This document shows positions 9,727-18,911 of a DNA stretch of 64,000 nt, piece after piece. Position 1 is the first letter of the stretch. Each line of letters begins with the position of its first letter. Origin of the DNA: CAZPRY01 sp964589175. GTDB lineage: Bacteria > Fidelibacterota > UBA2242. The notes beneath the pieces were generated by a model. It was not told the origin of the DNA. It ran no database searches and saw only the letters and a list, made by a program, of their open reading frames with translations. The stretch spans positions 21,085 through 85,084 of the forward strand of contig CAZPRY010000015.1 of assembly GCA_964589175.1 (NCBI GenBank). The letters run 5' to 3'. A program made the translations under genes and the position numbers.

Positions 9727-10722
9727 ATGAGCGAAAGAATTAAAATCATCGTCGCATTATTATTATTGTCAGTCCTGACTCCTGCCCGGCAGATAGATAA
9801 TAAAGTCGGAACAGCGGGTTTTCAGTTTTTGAAGTTGGGAGTGGGAGCCCGGGAGATTGCATTAGGTGGAGCGAATACTGCAATGCCGGAAGGGCCAACA
9901 GCCATGTACTGGAATCCTGCGGGTATTTGCCTTGACGATAAAAAAAGCGCCACATTTTTCAACAACAGCTGGATTGCGGCTATTAATCACAATTTTGTCG
10001 GATTTAAATCACCTGTCTCCACCAGCGGATATTTCGGAGCCTCTGTTAATTTTATCACCATGGATGATATGGAAGAAACCACGATTCTACAACCCCAAGG
10101 TACAGGTAGAAAATTTACCGCATCTGACTTCGCGATTACGGCAACTTATGGCCAACGAATCACGGATCGCTTCGGTGCGGCAATTTCCGCAAAATACGTC
10201 AATGAGACGATTTGGGATATGGTATCCGATGGGTGGGCTTTTGATGTAGGCTTCATCTATAATTATAACAAATTACACATCGGGATGTCCTTCATCAACT
10301 TCGGAGTCGAAAAACAGATTTCGGGGGATCAGTTGCAATTGGAATATCAGATTTTCCCTGACTATAAGACGGATGATGTACTTTTAGAACATGTGGCGAA
10401 CGAAATTCGTCTCCCCACCAGTTTTCGATTTGGGGCCGGATACGATATCTTGAAAATGAACTATCACAAACTGGCGATAATGGGTAGTATCAACTACTTC
10501 AACGATATTGGACAAAATAGCAGCGCCGGTTTGGAGTATAAATTTATGGAAAACTATATCCTGCGGGGCGGATATCAATTTAATCGCGATGGATTTGATT
10601 GGAGTGTGGGTGCAGGGGTTCGGTTTCATATAAAAAATACAGCCTTTGAGTTCGATTACGCAGCGCTGAACCTTCAGGATTTTGGTCTCCAGTCTCAGAC
10701 CGGTCTATCGATTTCATTTTAG
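9727..10722 (+). CDS. PorV/PorQ-like outer-membrane beta-barrel protein
   Basis: 331 residues from ATG 9727, chosen because GAGAGTGAGG sits 6 bases upstream; a GTG at 9715 is an alternative. The signal peptide is followed by the family-typical start VGTAGFQFLKLGVGAREIALGGA..A....P.A.YWNPAGI, then alternating amphipathic strands to a C-terminal barrel ending (GLSISF). PorV-type proteins are FadL-fold barrels that shuttle T9SS cargo to the attachment complex. Here it follows the TonB receptor and the 930-residue protein and closes that gene trio. It may serve the local T9SS cargo proteins or be a paralogue dedicated to its neighbour. Confidence 0.85.
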   Translation: MSERIKIIVALLLLSVLTPARQIDNKVGTAGFQFLKLGVGAREIALGGANTAMPEGPTAMYWNPAGICLDDKKSATFFNNSWIAAINHNFVGFKSPVSTSGYFGASVNFITMDDMEETTILQPQGTGRKFTASDFAITATYGQRITDRFGAAISAKYVNETIWDMVSDGWAFDVGFIYNYNKLHIGMSFINFGVEKQISGDQLQLEYQIFPDYKTDDVLLEHVANEIRLPTSFRFGAGYDILKMNYHKLAIMGSINYFNDIGQNSSAGLEYKFMENYILRGGYQFNRDGFDWSVGAGVRFHIKNTAFEFDYAALNLQDFGLQSQTGLSISF

Positions 10723-10787
10723 CGACGAGTGATTATCGAACAAGGTCAACGAAAAACATAAACGTGAGAAAGTGGTAGCAATAAGAC

Positions 10788-11660
10788 ATGCAGAACAAAC
10801 AAATAATGGATAAGATTGCCATCTCCGGAACCGAGTTTCCTTTCCGGCCGATCGAAGAGGTCTACGCCATGGCCAAGTATTTGGGCGTACCTAACCTGGA
10901 ATTGTGGATTCCTCACAATTTTGAATATGCCGATCTCGCCCAGGTGAAATCAGATTTGGAAAGACTCGAACTGAGCACTATATGCGTCTCAACCTGGACG
11001 CAATTAAACCTGCCGGGTAACGTGAGCCAGAGACAGGCTCTGATAATTCGCAGCATCAAAGCCGCAAAGGAACTCGGAGCTTCAATTGTAAACACTTATT
11101 TCGGCGCCGATTCCATGAAGACGCCGGAACAAGCCCTGCAGGCCTATAAAGATAATATTTCTCCGTGCCTGGAATTGGCAGAGAAAGAAGATATTACGAT
11201 TGTGCTGGAGAATGAATTCGATCCCAGCGGGGTCGATCCAACGCGAAGCGCAGATTTCGTTTTGGAACTTGTGCAGGCCATCAATTCAACGAAGTTCAGA
11301 CTGACCTTCGATGGCTGCAATTTCTATTTTGCGGGTGAGGAACCTTACCCCTACGCCTATAATCTGTTACGGGACTATATAGGCTATGTCCATATTAAAG
11401 ACGGAATGAAATACCATAAAGATCTCTATGCGGAACCTGGCGAAGGCTTCCTGTGGCAGGATAAATCCGGAGATTATATCTGTTGTGAGATGGGAACGGG
11501 AGCAATTCCGTATTCATCGCTTATCGAGCGTCTGCTGACAGATGGCTATGACGGATATTTGACAATGGAGCCACATATTCATCCCAATCAACTGAAAGAG
11601 ATCTTCCAGAAAAACGTATCCAATATGATTCAAGTACTAAAACAAGGAGAATATCGATGA
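10788..11660 (+). CDS. Sugar phosphate isomerase/epimerase family protein (AP-endonuclease-2-like TIM barrel)
   Basis: 290 residues, cytosolic, with no signal peptide. It has the xylose-isomerase-like TIM-barrel pattern with metal ligands where expected: Glu in VLENEFDPSG, Asp/His around LTFDGCNFYF, His in YVHIKDG and Glu in LTMEPHIHP. Members interconvert or epimerise sugars, keto-sugars or inositols using a divalent metal. The stop codon overlaps the start of the downstream dehydrogenase (ATGA), so the two are translationally coupled and probably act on the same substrate in sequence, as in many polyol or sugar-acid pathways. The exact substrate is unknown. Confidence 0.8.
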   Translation: MQNKQIMDKIAISGTEFPFRPIEEVYAMAKYLGVPNLELWIPHNFEYADLAQVKSDLERLELSTICVSTWTQLNLPGNVSQRQALIIRSIKAAKELGASIVNTYFGADSMKTPEQALQAYKDNISPCLELAEKEDITIVLENEFDPSGVDPTRSADFVLELVQAINSTKFRLTFDGCNFYFAGEEPYPYAYNLLRDYIGYVHIKDGMKYHKDLYAEPGEGFLWQDKSGDYICCEMGTGAIPYSSLIERLLTDGYDGYLTMEPHIHPNQLKEIFQKNVSNMIQVLKQGEYR

Positions 11661-12649
11661 AAGCCGCAGTCCTGCACGAACCGATGCATTTGTCAATCGA
11701 AGATGTTCCGGATCCTAAATGCGGTCCGGATGAATTATTAATTAAAGTTCATCGTTCTGCAATATGTAACTCTACTGATACTCATATTTGGAATGGAACC
11801 TTTCGCCCCTATGCAACCCCTAAATTTCCGCATATTCTTGGTCATGAGTGCTGCGGAGAAGTCGTGGAAGTGGGTAAAGAATGCACAAAGGATTATAGGG
11901 TAGGTGATCGTCTTGGATTTTGGGTCAAAATGACCGGAGGATTTGCTGAATACAATGCTATTAAACCAAATAGCCTCGGTATTTGTAAACTAAAGAATGA
12001 TATGAGCTATGATGAGGGAGCGCTGTTAGAACTGGTATGCGGTACGATTCGACTGGTCTATGATTCCGGTCTACATATAGGAGATAAAGTTTTAATGTTA
12101 GGGCAAGGACCAGCCGGTTTGTTTTTAGCTCAGGAAGCAAGATTAGCAGGTATCGATAAATTGTATACGGTGGATTTATATGCTAATCGTCTAGCTAAAT
12201 CCAAAGAACTTGCAGCCGATGATACCTTGAATTTGGATGGTAAAAGTTATGGGGAAGCATTTGATATCCTCAGCCAGATGATTGGTAAGGTAGATGTCGT
12301 TATCGATGCAATGGGAGATAATAGGTGGACACAGGGAAATTCCATTGATTTGGCACTGAATCTGTTAAAACGACACGGAAAATATATCATTTTTGGACAT
12401 CGTGGTAAGAATGATTCTATTAATACCCAACTTATCAGTAATGAAGATATCACGATGAGAGGGTTTGAACCCGGATTAATTAAAACAAAAGAACTTACTG
12501 ATTTCACTGTTGAATTAGTTTCATCGGGAAGAATAAGAGCCGCAGAACTCATCACCCATCATTTTCCCTTGGTTGATCTGGAGAAGGGTCTGCATAAATG
12601 TCTCCATGATTTGCATGAAACCATCAAGGTGATTATCAATATCGCATAG
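11657..12649 (+). CDS. Medium-chain (MDR) alcohol/polyol dehydrogenase
   Basis: 330 residues. The N-terminal GroES-like domain carries the catalytic zinc pattern (CNSTDTHIWNG, GHECCGEVVEVG), and a Rossmann domain contains a GQGPAGLFLAQ nucleotide-binding loop followed by an acidic residue (VDLY), suggesting NAD+ preference. The four-cysteine structural zinc lobe of sorbitol/threonine dehydrogenases is absent, which is common in shorter family members. It overlaps the preceding TIM-barrel gene by 4 bases and precedes an ABC sugar importer, so oxidation of an imported sugar or polyol is likely. Substrate not determinable. Confidence 0.85.
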   Translation: MKAAVLHEPMHLSIEDVPDPKCGPDELLIKVHRSAICNSTDTHIWNGTFRPYATPKFPHILGHECCGEVVEVGKECTKDYRVGDRLGFWVKMTGGFAEYNAIKPNSLGICKLKNDMSYDEGALLELVCGTIRLVYDSGLHIGDKVLMLGQGPAGLFLAQEARLAGIDKLYTVDLYANRLAKSKELAADDTLNLDGKSYGEAFDILSQMIGKVDVVIDAMGDNRWTQGNSIDLALNLLKRHGKYIIFGHRGKNDSINTQLISNEDITMRGFEPGLIKTKELTDFTVELVSSGRIRAAELITHHFPLVDLEKGLHKCLHDLHETIKVIINIA

Positions 12650-12717
12650 TTTTCAATCCGTGCATTATATCGACGGGTCTGTTTGAGATAAGTAAATAGT
12701 TTTTAAATTATACAAAA

Positions 12718-13623
12718 ATGGTACTCAGATTGTTTGGAACGAATAGTATTCAAAAAGAGAAAATTGCCGGTTATTGTTTTCTGTCTCCCAATCTGCTGGG
12801 ATTCCTGATCTTTAGTTTTTTGCCAATAATTGCCAGCCTGTTTCTTACCTTTACCCGCTGGAATCTGGCCACTAATCCCAAATTTGTAGGGATTGAGAAT
12901 TTCGTCAATGTCTTGAAGGATGAACTGTTCTGGAAATACCTCTGGAATACTTTTTATTATGCCATCGGGACCATACCGTTGACGATTATTCTGTCCTTTT
13001 TTTTGGCGTATATGCTGAACAGAAAAATTCACGGTGTAATATTCTTCCGCACGTTGTATTTTCTGCCCAGCGTAACCCTGCTGGTTGCCATTGCGATTGT
13101 TTGGTCATGGTTATATAATGCCGATTTCGGATTGTTTAATTATCTGCTTGGAAAATTAGGTATAACCGGTCCCCGCTGGCTGCAAAGCAAAACCTGGGCG
13201 ATGCCGGCAATTATTATTATGAGTATCTGGAAAGGTACCGGCTATTCCATGTTGATCTTCCTGGCCGGATTGCAGGGTATCCCGGAACGGTATTATGAAG
13301 CGGCCGAAATTGACGGAGCCAACTGGTGGCACAAAATAACTCATATAACGATTCCGTTAATCTCACCCACGACCTTCTTTGTGCTGGTCACTACTTCGAT
13401 TGGTGCCATCCAGGGTTTCGACCAATTTTACATCATGACCCGCGGCGGTCCTTCCGGGGCGACAACGACTCTGGTATATTATATTTTTCAAAATGCTTTC
13501 GAGTGGTTTAAAATGGGATATGCTGCCACGATCGCTTTGATGCTGTTCATCATCGTTCTGGGCTTAACTCTTTTCCAGTGGCGTTTCGCCCAAAAATGGG
13601 TTTACGATGAAGGGATGGAATGA
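12718..13623 (+). CDS. ABC sugar transporter permease, UgpA/MalF type
   Basis: 301 residues with six predicted membrane helices and the permease EAA loop (YYEAAEIDGANWWHKITHITIPL, about residues 191-213) that docks the ATPase. It is followed 6 bases later by the partner permease and then by a family-1 binding protein, giving a standard oligosaccharide or glycerol-phosphate type importer. No strong ribosome site precedes the ATG. The ATPase is not in this operon; the MsmK/UgpC-type ATPase at 38024 is the likely partner. Confidence 0.9.
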   Translation: MVLRLFGTNSIQKEKIAGYCFLSPNLLGFLIFSFLPIIASLFLTFTRWNLATNPKFVGIENFVNVLKDELFWKYLWNTFYYAIGTIPLTIILSFFLAYMLNRKIHGVIFFRTLYFLPSVTLLVAIAIVWSWLYNADFGLFNYLLGKLGITGPRWLQSKTWAMPAIIIMSIWKGTGYSMLIFLAGLQGIPERYYEAAEIDGANWWHKITHITIPLISPTTFFVLVTTSIGAIQGFDQFYIMTRGGPSGATTTLVYYIFQNAFEWFKMGYAATIALMLFIIVLGLTLFQWRFAQKWVYDEGME

Positions 13624-13629
13624 TCCAGT

Positions 13630-14472
13630 ATGCTGAATAAAAGTACCTATAACAATATCGCCGATGGTTTTACTTATACGCTGTTGATTATTTTCAGCGT
13701 GATAGTGGTTCTGCCGTTTTTATGGATGATCCTTTCATCCTTAAAAACGGCCGGCGAGATCTGGACATTCCCCCCGGTATTTTTGCCTAAAAAGTTCCAA
13801 TGGTCGAATTATCTGGAAGCCTGGAAAGCACTTCCGTTTGATCGGTTTTTATTTAATTCCCTATTTGTGACGGTCTGCGTGACGATCGGACAGTTGTTCA
13901 CTTGCTCTCTGGGCGGATTTGCGTTCGCCCGCCTGCGGTTTCCCGGGCGCGATTCATTGTTTTTAATGTATATGGCAACAATGATGATTCCCTTTCCGGT
14001 ATTGATGATCCCGCTTTTCATTATCATGCAGAACCTGGGGTGGATCGATACTCTCAAATCCTTGATTATTCCCTGTCTGTTCAGTGCCTGGGGGACTTTT
14101 TTGATGCGTCAATTCATGATGGGAATTCCCCGGGCGCTGGAGGATGCGGCGAAAATCGATGGTTGCAGCTACTGGGGACTCTATTGGAAAATTATTGTGC
14201 CTTTATGCAAACCGGTGTTTGCGACTCTAGGAATTTTCACATTTATGGGAACCTGGAATCAGTTCTTCTGGCCCCTGATAATGATCAATACGATTTCGAA
14301 CAAAACGCTGCCTTTGGGATTGGTGATGTTTCAAACCCGCATCGCGGCGGAAACACCCTGGCATTTTATCATGGCAGCTTCCTGCGCCACGATTTTACCG
14401 ATCATCGTGCTTTTCATCATCGGCCAGAAATACTATGTAAAAGGGATTGTCACCTCGGGGCTTAAGGGCTGA
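13630..14472 (+). CDS. ABC sugar transporter permease, UgpE/MalG type
   Basis: 280 residues with six hydrophobic segments and the EAA-type loop near residue 175 (ALEDAAKIDGCSYWGLYWKIIVPL). It is the second half of the heterodimeric channel begun at 12718. The C-terminus (YYVKGIVTSGLKG) is the hallmark ending of carbohydrate ABC permeases of the CUT1 group, in which it contacts the ATPase. It is translated immediately after its partner in the same operon. Confidence 0.92.
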   Translation: MLNKSTYNNIADGFTYTLLIIFSVIVVLPFLWMILSSLKTAGEIWTFPPVFLPKKFQWSNYLEAWKALPFDRFLFNSLFVTVCVTIGQLFTCSLGGFAFARLRFPGRDSLFLMYMATMMIPFPVLMIPLFIIMQNLGWIDTLKSLIIPCLFSAWGTFLMRQFMMGIPRALEDAAKIDGCSYWGLYWKIIVPLCKPVFATLGIFTFMGTWNQFFWPLIMINTISNKTLPLGLVMFQTRIAAETPWHFIMAASCATILPIIVLFIIGQKYYVKGIVTSGLKG

Positions 14473-14519
14473 CCGCCAGTCAATGAAAACCTAAACCAGA
14501 ATTTGCAGGGACTATTGAA

Positions 14520-15896
14520 ATGATCAGAAGAGATTTTTTAAAAAGGCTTGGACAGTTGGGAGTTGGTACATACGGTTTGTCGCTTTGGCGCTTATGCGGG
14601 AATGGAGACAAGTCCGAATTACGGAAGCCACTCAGCTTTGATGTCAAATACCCGCAGACCGAGTGGACAATGGGCGTTGTCGATCCGCAGATTTCCGGTG
14701 TTTTTAAGATTATGAGTTGGGAAAGTGCCTTCCAGTTCAAAAAGTGGAATCTGATCATCGATACATTTTTCAAAACCTATTATCCGAATCTGAAGGTGCA
14801 GCTGGACTGGGGAATCAGTTTCGGGAATTACAATACCAAACTGCCCGTACTGTTGGCAGGCGGCTCACCACCGGACCTGGTCTGGATGCATAACACTCGG
14901 GTGAAGTCGTTCGCCTCGATTGATTTGCTTCAGAAGTTGGATCCGTTCCTCGAATTTTTCAAACCGGAAGGCTGGCCGGAGGAATACTATGCAACGCAGG
15001 TAGGCGAATTTCAATACGAAAATAGTCAGTACGCTTATCCGTACGATTATGCGACGGGCGGACTGTATATCAATCTGGACATGTATAAAGAGATCGACGA
15101 GGAATTGCCTAACGAAAACTGGACGTTTGACGATTTATTGCGGGTCGGGAAAAAGCTTAGCAAAGGTAATCGGCAATTCGGACTCAATTTCGGTAGCGAG
15201 GCGAGCGCCGAATATCAGTACTGGATCTTGCGCTCGTTCGGCGGTGACTGGTTTAATGCCGAGCGGACGGAGTCGAAATTCAATCTGCCCGAGACGATTG
15301 CGGCCTATCAATGGATGAATGACCTGCGCTGGAAGCATAAGGTTGCACCCTTACCCGAGGTTACCCAGGGCCGACCTCAACCTTTTGTCGATGGCGTTGT
15401 GGCGATTGATTTCAATCTTGGCGCGCCGGCTTTCGCGGATTTATTGGAAGATAAATTCAACTGGACCGTCGCTCCGACTCCCAGAGGAGACAAGGGACGC
15501 TTCCAGTTTATAGGAGGTTCGGCATTATCCATTCCGCAAAAAGCTGTTCATAAGCATATCGCCTACGAACTGATCCGCTATATGCTCAGCAACCCCGAGA
15601 ATTTGAAGATTATCGGCAAGATGGGCAGAATGTTTGTAAGCCGGATGTCGATGTATGAATATGGATTACCACAGGGCAAATTGGTTTCCAAATTGAGCAA
15701 TTATAAAAAGGTATTTTATGATTTAGCCCGCCGCGATGGAGTTTCGGTGCCATTCATCAGCAAATATCAGGAATGGGAAAATATCTACAGGCGAAATATG
15801 GAATTGCTCTATTATGGTGAAGAACTCGACGCGAAAAAGGTCTGCCTGAAATTGCATGAGGCGACAAATAGATTCCTCGCAGATATGAATTCATAA
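14520..15896 (+). CDS. Family-1 extracellular sugar-binding protein with Tat-type signal
   Basis: 458 residues, the substrate-binding component of the importer at 12718-14472. The N-terminus is MIRRDFLKRLGQLG, a twin-arginine (RRxFLK) motif followed by a short hydrophobic stretch, so export may be by Tat rather than Sec; there is no lipobox cysteine in the right context. The body shows the bilobed family-1 pattern (LLAGGSPPDLVWMHN, YPYDYATGGLYINLDMY, WTFDDLLRVGKKL, FIGGSALSIP). The many aromatic residues around the cleft fit a carbohydrate ligand. A GCAGGGA ribosome site precedes the ATG. Confidence 0.87.
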   Translation: MIRRDFLKRLGQLGVGTYGLSLWRLCGNGDKSELRKPLSFDVKYPQTEWTMGVVDPQISGVFKIMSWESAFQFKKWNLIIDTFFKTYYPNLKVQLDWGISFGNYNTKLPVLLAGGSPPDLVWMHNTRVKSFASIDLLQKLDPFLEFFKPEGWPEEYYATQVGEFQYENSQYAYPYDYATGGLYINLDMYKEIDEELPNENWTFDDLLRVGKKLSKGNRQFGLNFGSEASAEYQYWILRSFGGDWFNAERTESKFNLPETIAAYQWMNDLRWKHKVAPLPEVTQGRPQPFVDGVVAIDFNLGAPAFADLLEDKFNWTVAPTPRGDKGRFQFIGGSALSIPQKAVHKHIAYELIRYMLSNPENLKIIGKMGRMFVSRMSMYEYGLPQGKLVSKLSNYKKVFYDLARRDGVSVPFISKYQEWENIYRRNMELLYYGEELDAKKVCLKLHEATNRFLADMNS

Positions 15897-15926
15897 AGGA
15901 AATCGTAATCTTTTTTAGTGACTAAA

Positions 15927-17429
15927 ATGAGTAAAAAACAGAATCTTTTCATTTTCATGGTATTTATGGTTAAGTATTTATTCCTGACGGATGCAGCGGT
16001 GGCCCGGGACGCTGGCGGAGAAATCCGGGGTGCTTTTTTCGAAAATGCCGATCCGTGCAGTTTGCGTATCAATATTCACAACGCGATTACCGGTTTGTAT
16101 TTTGGCAAAACGGAGACGGACTCAAATGGTATTTTTGTGTTCTCGGATTTACCGTACGGCACGTACTATCTTATCACTCACCCCGCGGATGTCGGTGTGC
16201 GGATGCCGCTCCTATGGAAGACCGATAGTCTTGAGATAAGTGAAGAACGCCCGCAAAATGTTGTTCGGAAAGTGGATGGGTTTGCAACGCAAATAATCTA
16301 CCCGCAAGATAGCGAGAGTATTGATCTGGAAAAAGTTACCGAACAAAATCCGCTGATTTTTCAATGGAAGCCATATTGTGATACCGCTGAATATGAGGTC
16401 GAAATCTACAGCACCGATAAGACTCAATATTTTAAGTCGGGACGGATCGAATCACCGAGTTATTCTTTTAATGGTCTGTTTCCGGACGGATCACATTTCA
16501 GAAAACGATTGTATCGCTGGGAATTGAAAGTGTACCCGGAGGGGACAGAATGGGTCGGAACCAGTAAGCCGCAGGATCTGGTCATCGGTGATTTAGGGGT
16601 GATCAAGTGCTACGAAGGCGAGTATATACAGCTGCAATTTCCCAAATGGTACGAATCAACAATCGATTCGCTGGATTTGCTCCGGGTGCTGGACACCTGT
16701 TACCTGCTGGAAAGAGAACTTGCCGCGGGTCAGGTACCTACCCTGGGACCGCTGCCCGGCGAGAAACAGGCCTTTTTGTACGATCCGGCGATCACTTTTG
16801 CCTATAGCGGCAACCCCATTCATTTCGGCAAAACCCTTCTGAAAGAGAATAATTTTCCGTTCTTTCTCTCCTTTCATGAAGTGGGACATAATTTCCAGTT
16901 TGGCGGACTGCCGGGATTCGCTTATCTGCTGGGCGATGATAACTATCAAAGGACGTCATTGACGTTCGGGTTCGCCGAGGGATTGGCGACCCTGGCGAGT
17001 CTTTATATTACCGAGCGAATCGATAAGGAAGTTTTAAAACCATCTGTTCAGAAGCTCTTCGAAGAAGAGAAGAAATCGATGCGTGAGAAATTCGGGACGG
17101 CCTTGGAATTCTATGAAGACCAGGAGCTGGACTGGACCCGCATCACTCCGGATATCATCGATGGTATGTGCCTTCGTCTGGGTGACCGGTACGGCTGGGA
17201 AAAATTTCCCGTTTTTTTTCGCATTTTTTTAAAGAGTGACGTAAACGATCAGATCTTGAACCTGGCCGGCGGTGACGATACCAAACGAACGACGATCTTC
17301 ATTGCGGCCTTCAGCGTAGCGGTAGATGACGATCTCCGCGAACAGTTCCGCAAGTGGAATATACCGCTGGACGATCAGTATTATCAGGCAATATTGCCGC
17401 TGGTGGGGAAAAGTCTGAAAACGAGTTAA
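15927..17429 (+). CDS. Secreted gluzincin-type metallopeptidase without sorting domain
   Basis: 500 residues from ATG 15927 (a GTG at 15918 is possible). The signal peptide ends near AVARDAGG. Residues about 25-110 look like a regulatory-like beta-sandwich (TETDSNGIFVFSDLPYGTYYL) and 115-225 like a fibronectin-type module (PLIFQWKPYCDTAEYEVEIYS). The catalytic part has HEVGH at 317-321 and a likely third zinc ligand Glu351 in GFAEGLATL, the same spacing as the paralogue at 1889. The tail (KWNIPLDDQYYQAILPLV) matches the family ending, and unlike two paralogues no T9SS domain follows, so it may stay in the periplasm or be anchored differently. It lies 29 bases before an amidohydrolase-fold gene, a pairing repeated at 28971-31710. 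Confidence 0.8.
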   Translation: MSKKQNLFIFMVFMVKYLFLTDAAVARDAGGEIRGAFFENADPCSLRINIHNAITGLYFGKTETDSNGIFVFSDLPYGTYYLITHPADVGVRMPLLWKTDSLEISEERPQNVVRKVDGFATQIIYPQDSESIDLEKVTEQNPLIFQWKPYCDTAEYEVEIYSTDKTQYFKSGRIESPSYSFNGLFPDGSHFRKRLYRWELKVYPEGTEWVGTSKPQDLVIGDLGVIKCYEGEYIQLQFPKWYESTIDSLDLLRVLDTCYLLERELAAGQVPTLGPLPGEKQAFLYDPAITFAYSGNPIHFGKTLLKENNFPFFLSFHEVGHNFQFGGLPGFAYLLGDDNYQRTSLTFGFAEGLATLASLYITERIDKEVLKPSVQKLFEEEKKSMREKFGTALEFYEDQELDWTRITPDIIDGMCLRLGDRYGWEKFPVFFRIFLKSDVNDQILNLAGGDDTKRTTIFIAAFSVAVDDDLREQFRKWNIPLDDQYYQAILPLVGKSLKTS

Positions 17430-17458
17430 TGCAATGCAAATGGGAACAGGAAATGAGT

Positions 17459-18748
17459 ATGAGTAAACGGTTAGATATATATACAGATATGAAAGAGGTC
17501 GTCGATACTTTACCAATTATCGAATCGCATGACCACTTTGCACCCGATCCAAACGGAGAATGGCCAAACTTCGATCTTTGCGATGTCCTTTTTCATAACC
17601 TGAATCCCGACCTGACGGCATCGGGAATGCCGGGCATCGGTACCCACGCGCAAACGCCCTGGCCGCAGGGTACCCTGGAGGCAGCCAAGAAGTGGAGTGC
17701 CATTGCTCCCTATATGTGGCGAATCGAGAACATGGTTTCTTATCGGTCACTTTTACGCGGTTTCAAGACGGTTTACGAGTTTCCTTATGAGAACCTAGAC
17801 GACAGCAATTGGGCGATGCTGAATGAACAGGTCGTCGCCGCCTATCGACGGGAAGACTGGATCGATCATGTTCTTCGAACCAAAGCCAATATCCGTGCCG
17901 CTGTCGTGGATATGGATACGCTTGATACTGACAGGGAATATCTGCTGCCAAGTATGAAGATGGATTTTCTGATGATGCAGGGCAGTGATCCCACCGGTCT
18001 CAAAAAACTGGAAGAAAAGTACGACGTGAGTCTTTCCAAATTCCAGGATCTTCTGACGTTAATTCACCGCATATTCCGTCAATTTGTTGAAGGCGGAGCA
18101 GTGGCCATTAAGTCGGTAGCGGCGTACTATCGCTCGATTTATTATTCGAATGTGGATGAGAACACCGCGAGCACTATTTTCGATAAAGGACTCGTCAATG
18201 CCTCAGCGGAAGAGCGATCGAAACTGCAGGATTTCATCATGCATGAAATCTGCCGATTGACGGCGGAGAGCGGTTTACCGATCCAATTCCATACCGGTAA
18301 GCTGGCCTGGAATTTTCAAAACGTTGAAAATACCAATCCGATGCACTTGACCATTTTGTTGAAAAAGTATCCCAGACTACGCTTCGATATTTTTCATGGA
18401 GGCATTCCTTACACCGGCGAATTCGGAGTTATAGCGAATAACTATCCCAATGCCTTTCTTGATCTTAACGGCATGTCCTGGACCTCTTTGGAGATACTCC
18501 GGCGTTGCCTGAGTGAATGGATCGAGATGGTACCGCAAAACAAAATTTTATGGGGCGCGGATAGCTATCGGGTCTATGAAGGTACCCTTGGTCAGGTGCT
18601 CTATTTCAGGGAGATTTTAGCTGCGGTTCTGACTGAAAAGGTAAGCGGCGGTCTCTATGATTTTGATTTTGCCGTTGAACTGGCGAAGAAGATACTATTT
18701 GAAAATGCGTTGACATTTTTTGCGCTTCAGGAAAAAGTAAAAATATAA
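17459..18748 (+). CDS. Amidohydrolase-fold TIM-barrel enzyme (COG2159/uronate-isomerase-like), copy 1
   Basis: 429 residues; ATG 17459 is chosen because GGAACAGG lies about 8 bases upstream. Metal-site motifs are in order: IESHDHF (HxH) near the N-terminus, a Lys in VAIKSVAAYYR, His in IQFHTGKLAW, His in DIFHGGIPY, and Asp in ILWGADSYR. There is no signal peptide, so it is cytosolic. Amidohydrolase-superfamily members with this layout hydrolyse lactones or amides, decarboxylate, or isomerise uronates. Two paralogues lie at 23661 and 30391. All three sit next to peptidase or glycosidase genes, so they probably act on breakdown products of one complex substrate. The reaction is unknown. Confidence 0.78.
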   Translation: MSKRLDIYTDMKEVVDTLPIIESHDHFAPDPNGEWPNFDLCDVLFHNLNPDLTASGMPGIGTHAQTPWPQGTLEAAKKWSAIAPYMWRIENMVSYRSLLRGFKTVYEFPYENLDDSNWAMLNEQVVAAYRREDWIDHVLRTKANIRAAVVDMDTLDTDREYLLPSMKMDFLMMQGSDPTGLKKLEEKYDVSLSKFQDLLTLIHRIFRQFVEGGAVAIKSVAAYYRSIYYSNVDENTASTIFDKGLVNASAEERSKLQDFIMHEICRLTAESGLPIQFHTGKLAWNFQNVENTNPMHLTILLKKYPRLRFDIFHGGIPYTGEFGVIANNYPNAFLDLNGMSWTSLEILRRCLSEWIEMVPQNKILWGADSYRVYEGTLGQVLYFREILAAVLTEKVSGGLYDFDFAVELAKKILFENALTFFALQEKVKI

Positions 18749-18911
18749 TGGACAGGTTGTAATAATCGTCCATATTCTGGAATCCCGGTGCAAATAGAAG
18801 GTGATATGAATGGCAACTGGTAGGGAGTAATATGCTTAAATCGATCGAATTTCCCGGTTTTTCATAATCGACTGAATGCCAACTTTGCTCCCGGTAGTTT
18901 GGAAAAGAAGG

